Part shown: piece by piece, positions 6,142-7,408 of the stretch
Layout: each line of letters begins with the position of its first letter
How positions within the stretch are numbered: the first letter of the stretch is position 1
DNA from: Planctomycetaceae bacterium
GTDB lineage: Bacteria; Planctomycetota; Planctomycetia; Pirellulales; Pirellulaceae
DNA: 7,408 nucleotides
Reading direction: 5' to 3'
Assembly (NCBI GenBank): GCA_024642765.1
Contig: JAHEAM010000187.1
Location: 1-7,408 of the forward strand
Position numbers and translations under genes: made by a program
The notes under the pieces: generated by a model
Database searches by the model: none
The model's input: the letters and a program-made list of their open reading frames with translations, nothing else
Told to the model about the DNA's origin: nothing

Positions 6142-7101
6142 TTATTTGTCGTTGTCCGATCCCGATGCGGAAGCACTAGTCGATTGGCCTTCGCTTCCAA
6201 AACTTTTCCATTTCATCGCGCGACGGAAGGGCTCGATACGCAGAACAACTTGGCCATCATGAAACAAACGTACCGTTCCACTCGATTCGCTAACGACGAC
6301 TGCCACCGCCTTGGTGTTTTTGCTGATTGCAGCTCCCGCGTAATGGCGCGAACCCAAACCTGTCGAAATCGTCAATTCGACCGGTGAAGTATCAACGATT
6401 CGACAGCAGGCTTCAACGGTTCCGTCCGCCGCAACCACGAACATTCCATCAAGTTGGGCAATCTCTTTAATGCTCTCTCGAACACGTTGGTCGGCTAGGT
6501 TCCGTTCACGGCGCGGGTAAGCTTTGACAAAATCGAATCCCGACGGCTGGCTTTCCTCCAAAACACGTCGGTGATCGGCAACGACAAACATCGTGCCCAC
6601 GGGTTTGCCCTCTCGTCCCTCACGTCCGATCTCAACCGCCAGATCAACTACAAGCTTTAAAGTGTCGAGCGGTACATTCGTTTCGAGTTTCTTAAGATCG
6701 CGAGCTGTTAATTTACCCAACCGTTCGTTCAACTCAATCACACTCAGCGAATCGACGGTTTCTGTTTCGAACGCACTATAGATGGCAATTACAGCGGCCC
6801 CAGGTTCCACCCACTCGTTGGCGACGGCGTCCAAAATTGCTTGGGTCAATCGATCATGAATCGTAACCTCTGGGACGGCGAGCAGCACGGCGCGAATTTC
6901 GTTTTGCTTCGCGTCTTCAATAACCTGAGGCAAGTGGCTGGCGACATAAACAGCCGTTTTTTTAGCGTGTTTTTTGATTGCAGCCCAATCGGGACTGAAT
7001 TCCAGTAGAAGCAGCACGCTATCCGAATTCATAGCGTCCGCAAGTTCAATCGCCGAATCGACGAATGAAAGCAGAACATCATGATCTTTCGGTGGTGGCA
7101 T
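6142..7101 (-). CDS. Diadenylate cyclase, DacZ-like (PK_C-like domain plus DAC domain)
   Basis: This soluble 319-residue protein probably makes cyclic di-AMP from two ATP. The N-terminal 1-155 looks like an alpha/beta domain similar to the pyruvate-kinase C-terminal fold (hydrophobic strands at 28-34, 71-76 and 103-109). The DAC domain follows: GREGREGKPVGTMFVVAD (159-176), LDGMFVVAADGTV (217-229, the DGA motif, here DGM) and GLGSRHYAGAAISKNTKA (248-265, the RHR motif, here RHY). It ends VVVSESSGTVRLFHDGQVVL (268-287), then a Ser-rich tail. A PK_C-like plus DAC layout is that of archaeal DacZ rather than DisA, CdaA or CdaS; there is no helix-hairpin-helix domain and no membrane helix. Loss of the second Arg and of the Ala in the two key motifs may affect activity. 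It starts at ATG 7101, with no strong ribosome site, and leads the putative operon. Confidence 0.85.
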   Translation of the reverse strand: MPPPKDHDVLLSFVDSAIELADAMNSDSVLLLLEFSPDWAAIKKHAKKTAVYVASHLPQVIEDAKQNEIRAVLLAVPEVTIHDRLTQAILDAVANEWVEPGAAVIAIYSAFETETVDSLSVIELNERLGKLTARDLKKLETNVPLDTLKLVVDLAVEIGREGREGKPVGTMFVVADHRRVLEESQPSGFDFVKAYPRRERNLADQRVRESIKEIAQLDGMFVVAADGTVEACCRIVDTSPVELTISTGLGSRHYAGAAISKNTKAVAVVVSESSGTVRLFHDGQVVLRIEPFRRAMKWKSFGSEGQSTSASASGSDNDK

Positions 7102-7275
7102 CGGTCAAGCTCGCTTTTGAATATGCCTTGAATTTAGTCCGTTAACGCTGCCAAGACAAGGGTTCTACTTTGAAGATCGAAGGGCGAAATCGTGAGACTC
7201 AAATCGCTTCGTGAGATTCACCGCCACGACGCCTCAAATCAATTGCGGAATATTTGCAACGCTCATTGCTCAAAT
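7102..7275. other. 174-bp gap between the HEAT-type gene and the cyclase
   Basis: No open frame or RNA gene is supported here. The gap holds the candidate promoter at 7131-7159, the octamers listed separately, and a second short direct repeat, TCGTGAGA at 7190-7197 and 7209-7216. No clear terminator for the upstream gene is seen; TTGC/GCAA around the AAATATTCC loop is only a 4-bp stem. Confidence 0.6.
7131..7159 (-). promoter_or_regulatory. Candidate sigma-70-type promoter of the cyclase operon
   Basis: On the - strand TTGTCT (7159-7154), a 17-bp spacer and TAAATT (7136-7131) match the consensus at four of six bases each. A start near 7124 would give a leader of about 22 nt before the ATG at 7101. 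The spacing is right but the hexamers are weak. Confidence 0.35.
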
Positions 7276-7276
7276 C
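7198..7276. repeat. Three CTCAAATC octamers at regular spacing
   Basis: CTCAAATC lies at 7198-7205, 7233-7240 and 7269-7276, start-to-start distances 35 and 36 bp, all in the same orientation. The last base of copy three is the last base of the HEAT-type gene's stop codon on the - strand. They lie upstream of the candidate cyclase promoter and could be operator sites; no binding protein is indicated by sequence. Confidence 0.4.
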
Positions 7277-7408
7277 TAACGAGGCAGCGTGGTGGCAGGC
7301 TCCGTAGCAACTCTTTGCGCACCGTCACCAACCATTTCTTTGGCGTAACGTTGCCAGGCCTTGACGTTTGCTCCGAACGACTCGCCCGAAGCCCGTGCCA
7401 TCGCTTGC
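7276..7408 (-). CDS. 3' end of a probable HEAT-repeat-type protein (partial)
   Basis: An open frame enters from the right edge on the - strand and runs 43 full codons to TAG at 7278-7276. The tail reads QAMARASGESFGANVKAWQR followed by YAKEMVGDGAQRVATEPATT and a short end. 'G-SFG-NV-AWQRYAKE' is similar to the end of planctomycete proteins with HEAT-repeat arrays, where the closing unit carries a G-(E/D)-F-G-x(D/N)-V-x-x-W pattern; this is from memory of such tails, not an alignment. The other - strand frames read into stops within 30 codons. The function of the full protein cannot be judged from this fragment. Confidence 0.55.
   Translation of the reverse strand, partial: QAMARASGESFGANVKAWQRYAKEMVGDGAQRVATEPATTLPR

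Noticed and set aside
7211..7221. GTGA-N3-TCAC inverted repeat, compared with a CRP/FNR-type site
   Set aside because: The half-sites are only 4 bp and the spacer is 3 rather than 6, so it does not match a CRP (TGTGA-N6-TCACA) site.
1..7408. CRISPR array, tRNA, insertion sequence or prophage remnants
   Set aside because: No repeat-spacer series, cloverleaf, transposase motif or terminal inverted repeat could be found by reading both strands.

Overview
The window looks like chromosomal DNA of a bacterium, most probably a planctomycete of the Pirellulaceae type (Rhodopirellula/Blastopirellula-like). This rests on the near-50% GC content, loosely packed genes with few strong Shine-Dalgarno sites, a DacZ-type diadenylate cyclase, and envelope proteins whose sequence style I associate with planctomycetes. 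It is an inference from protein character, not a database match.

Layout. On the + strand are the last 42 codons of an unrecognised gene (2-130), a 111-bp gap, and a large membrane O-acyltransferase (acyltransferase-3/OafA family) with an extra C-terminal soluble domain (242-1957). Everything else is on the - strand and converges on the acyltransferase, with a small hairpin at 1961-1978 between the two stop codons. In the direction of transcription the - strand genes are: the 3' end of a probable HEAT-repeat-type protein (7276 to the right edge); a diadenylate cyclase (7101-6142); a UPF0104/YbhN-AglD-like membrane protein (6103-5093); a family 2 polyprenyl-phosphate-type glycosyltransferase (5088-4318); a small Coa1-like membrane-anchored protein (4201-3800); and a large polytopic, GT-C-like membrane protein (3674-2016).

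How the genes may work together. The UPF0104 and GT2 genes are separated by 4 bp, and the second starts with GTG, so they are almost certainly co-translated. Together they resemble a split form of the archaeal AglD layout, in which both domains are in one protein. A GT2 enzyme that charges a polyprenyl phosphate with a sugar, a membrane partner, a GT-C-like polytopic protein and a membrane O-acyltransferase would form a plausible set for building and decorating an envelope glycan or glycolipid. The cyclase lies 38 bp upstream of this pair on the same strand, so the second messenger c-di-AMP may be made from the same transcript. The GT-C-like gene appears to have its own extended -10 promoter (3717-3725), which overlaps or abuts a terminator-like hairpin for the upstream transcript.

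I see no tRNA, rRNA, CRISPR array, insertion sequence or obvious phage gene. The non-coding gaps are all under 200 bp. The most structured is 7102-7275, which carries three CTCAAATC octamers at 35/36-bp spacing and a weak sigma-70-like promoter.
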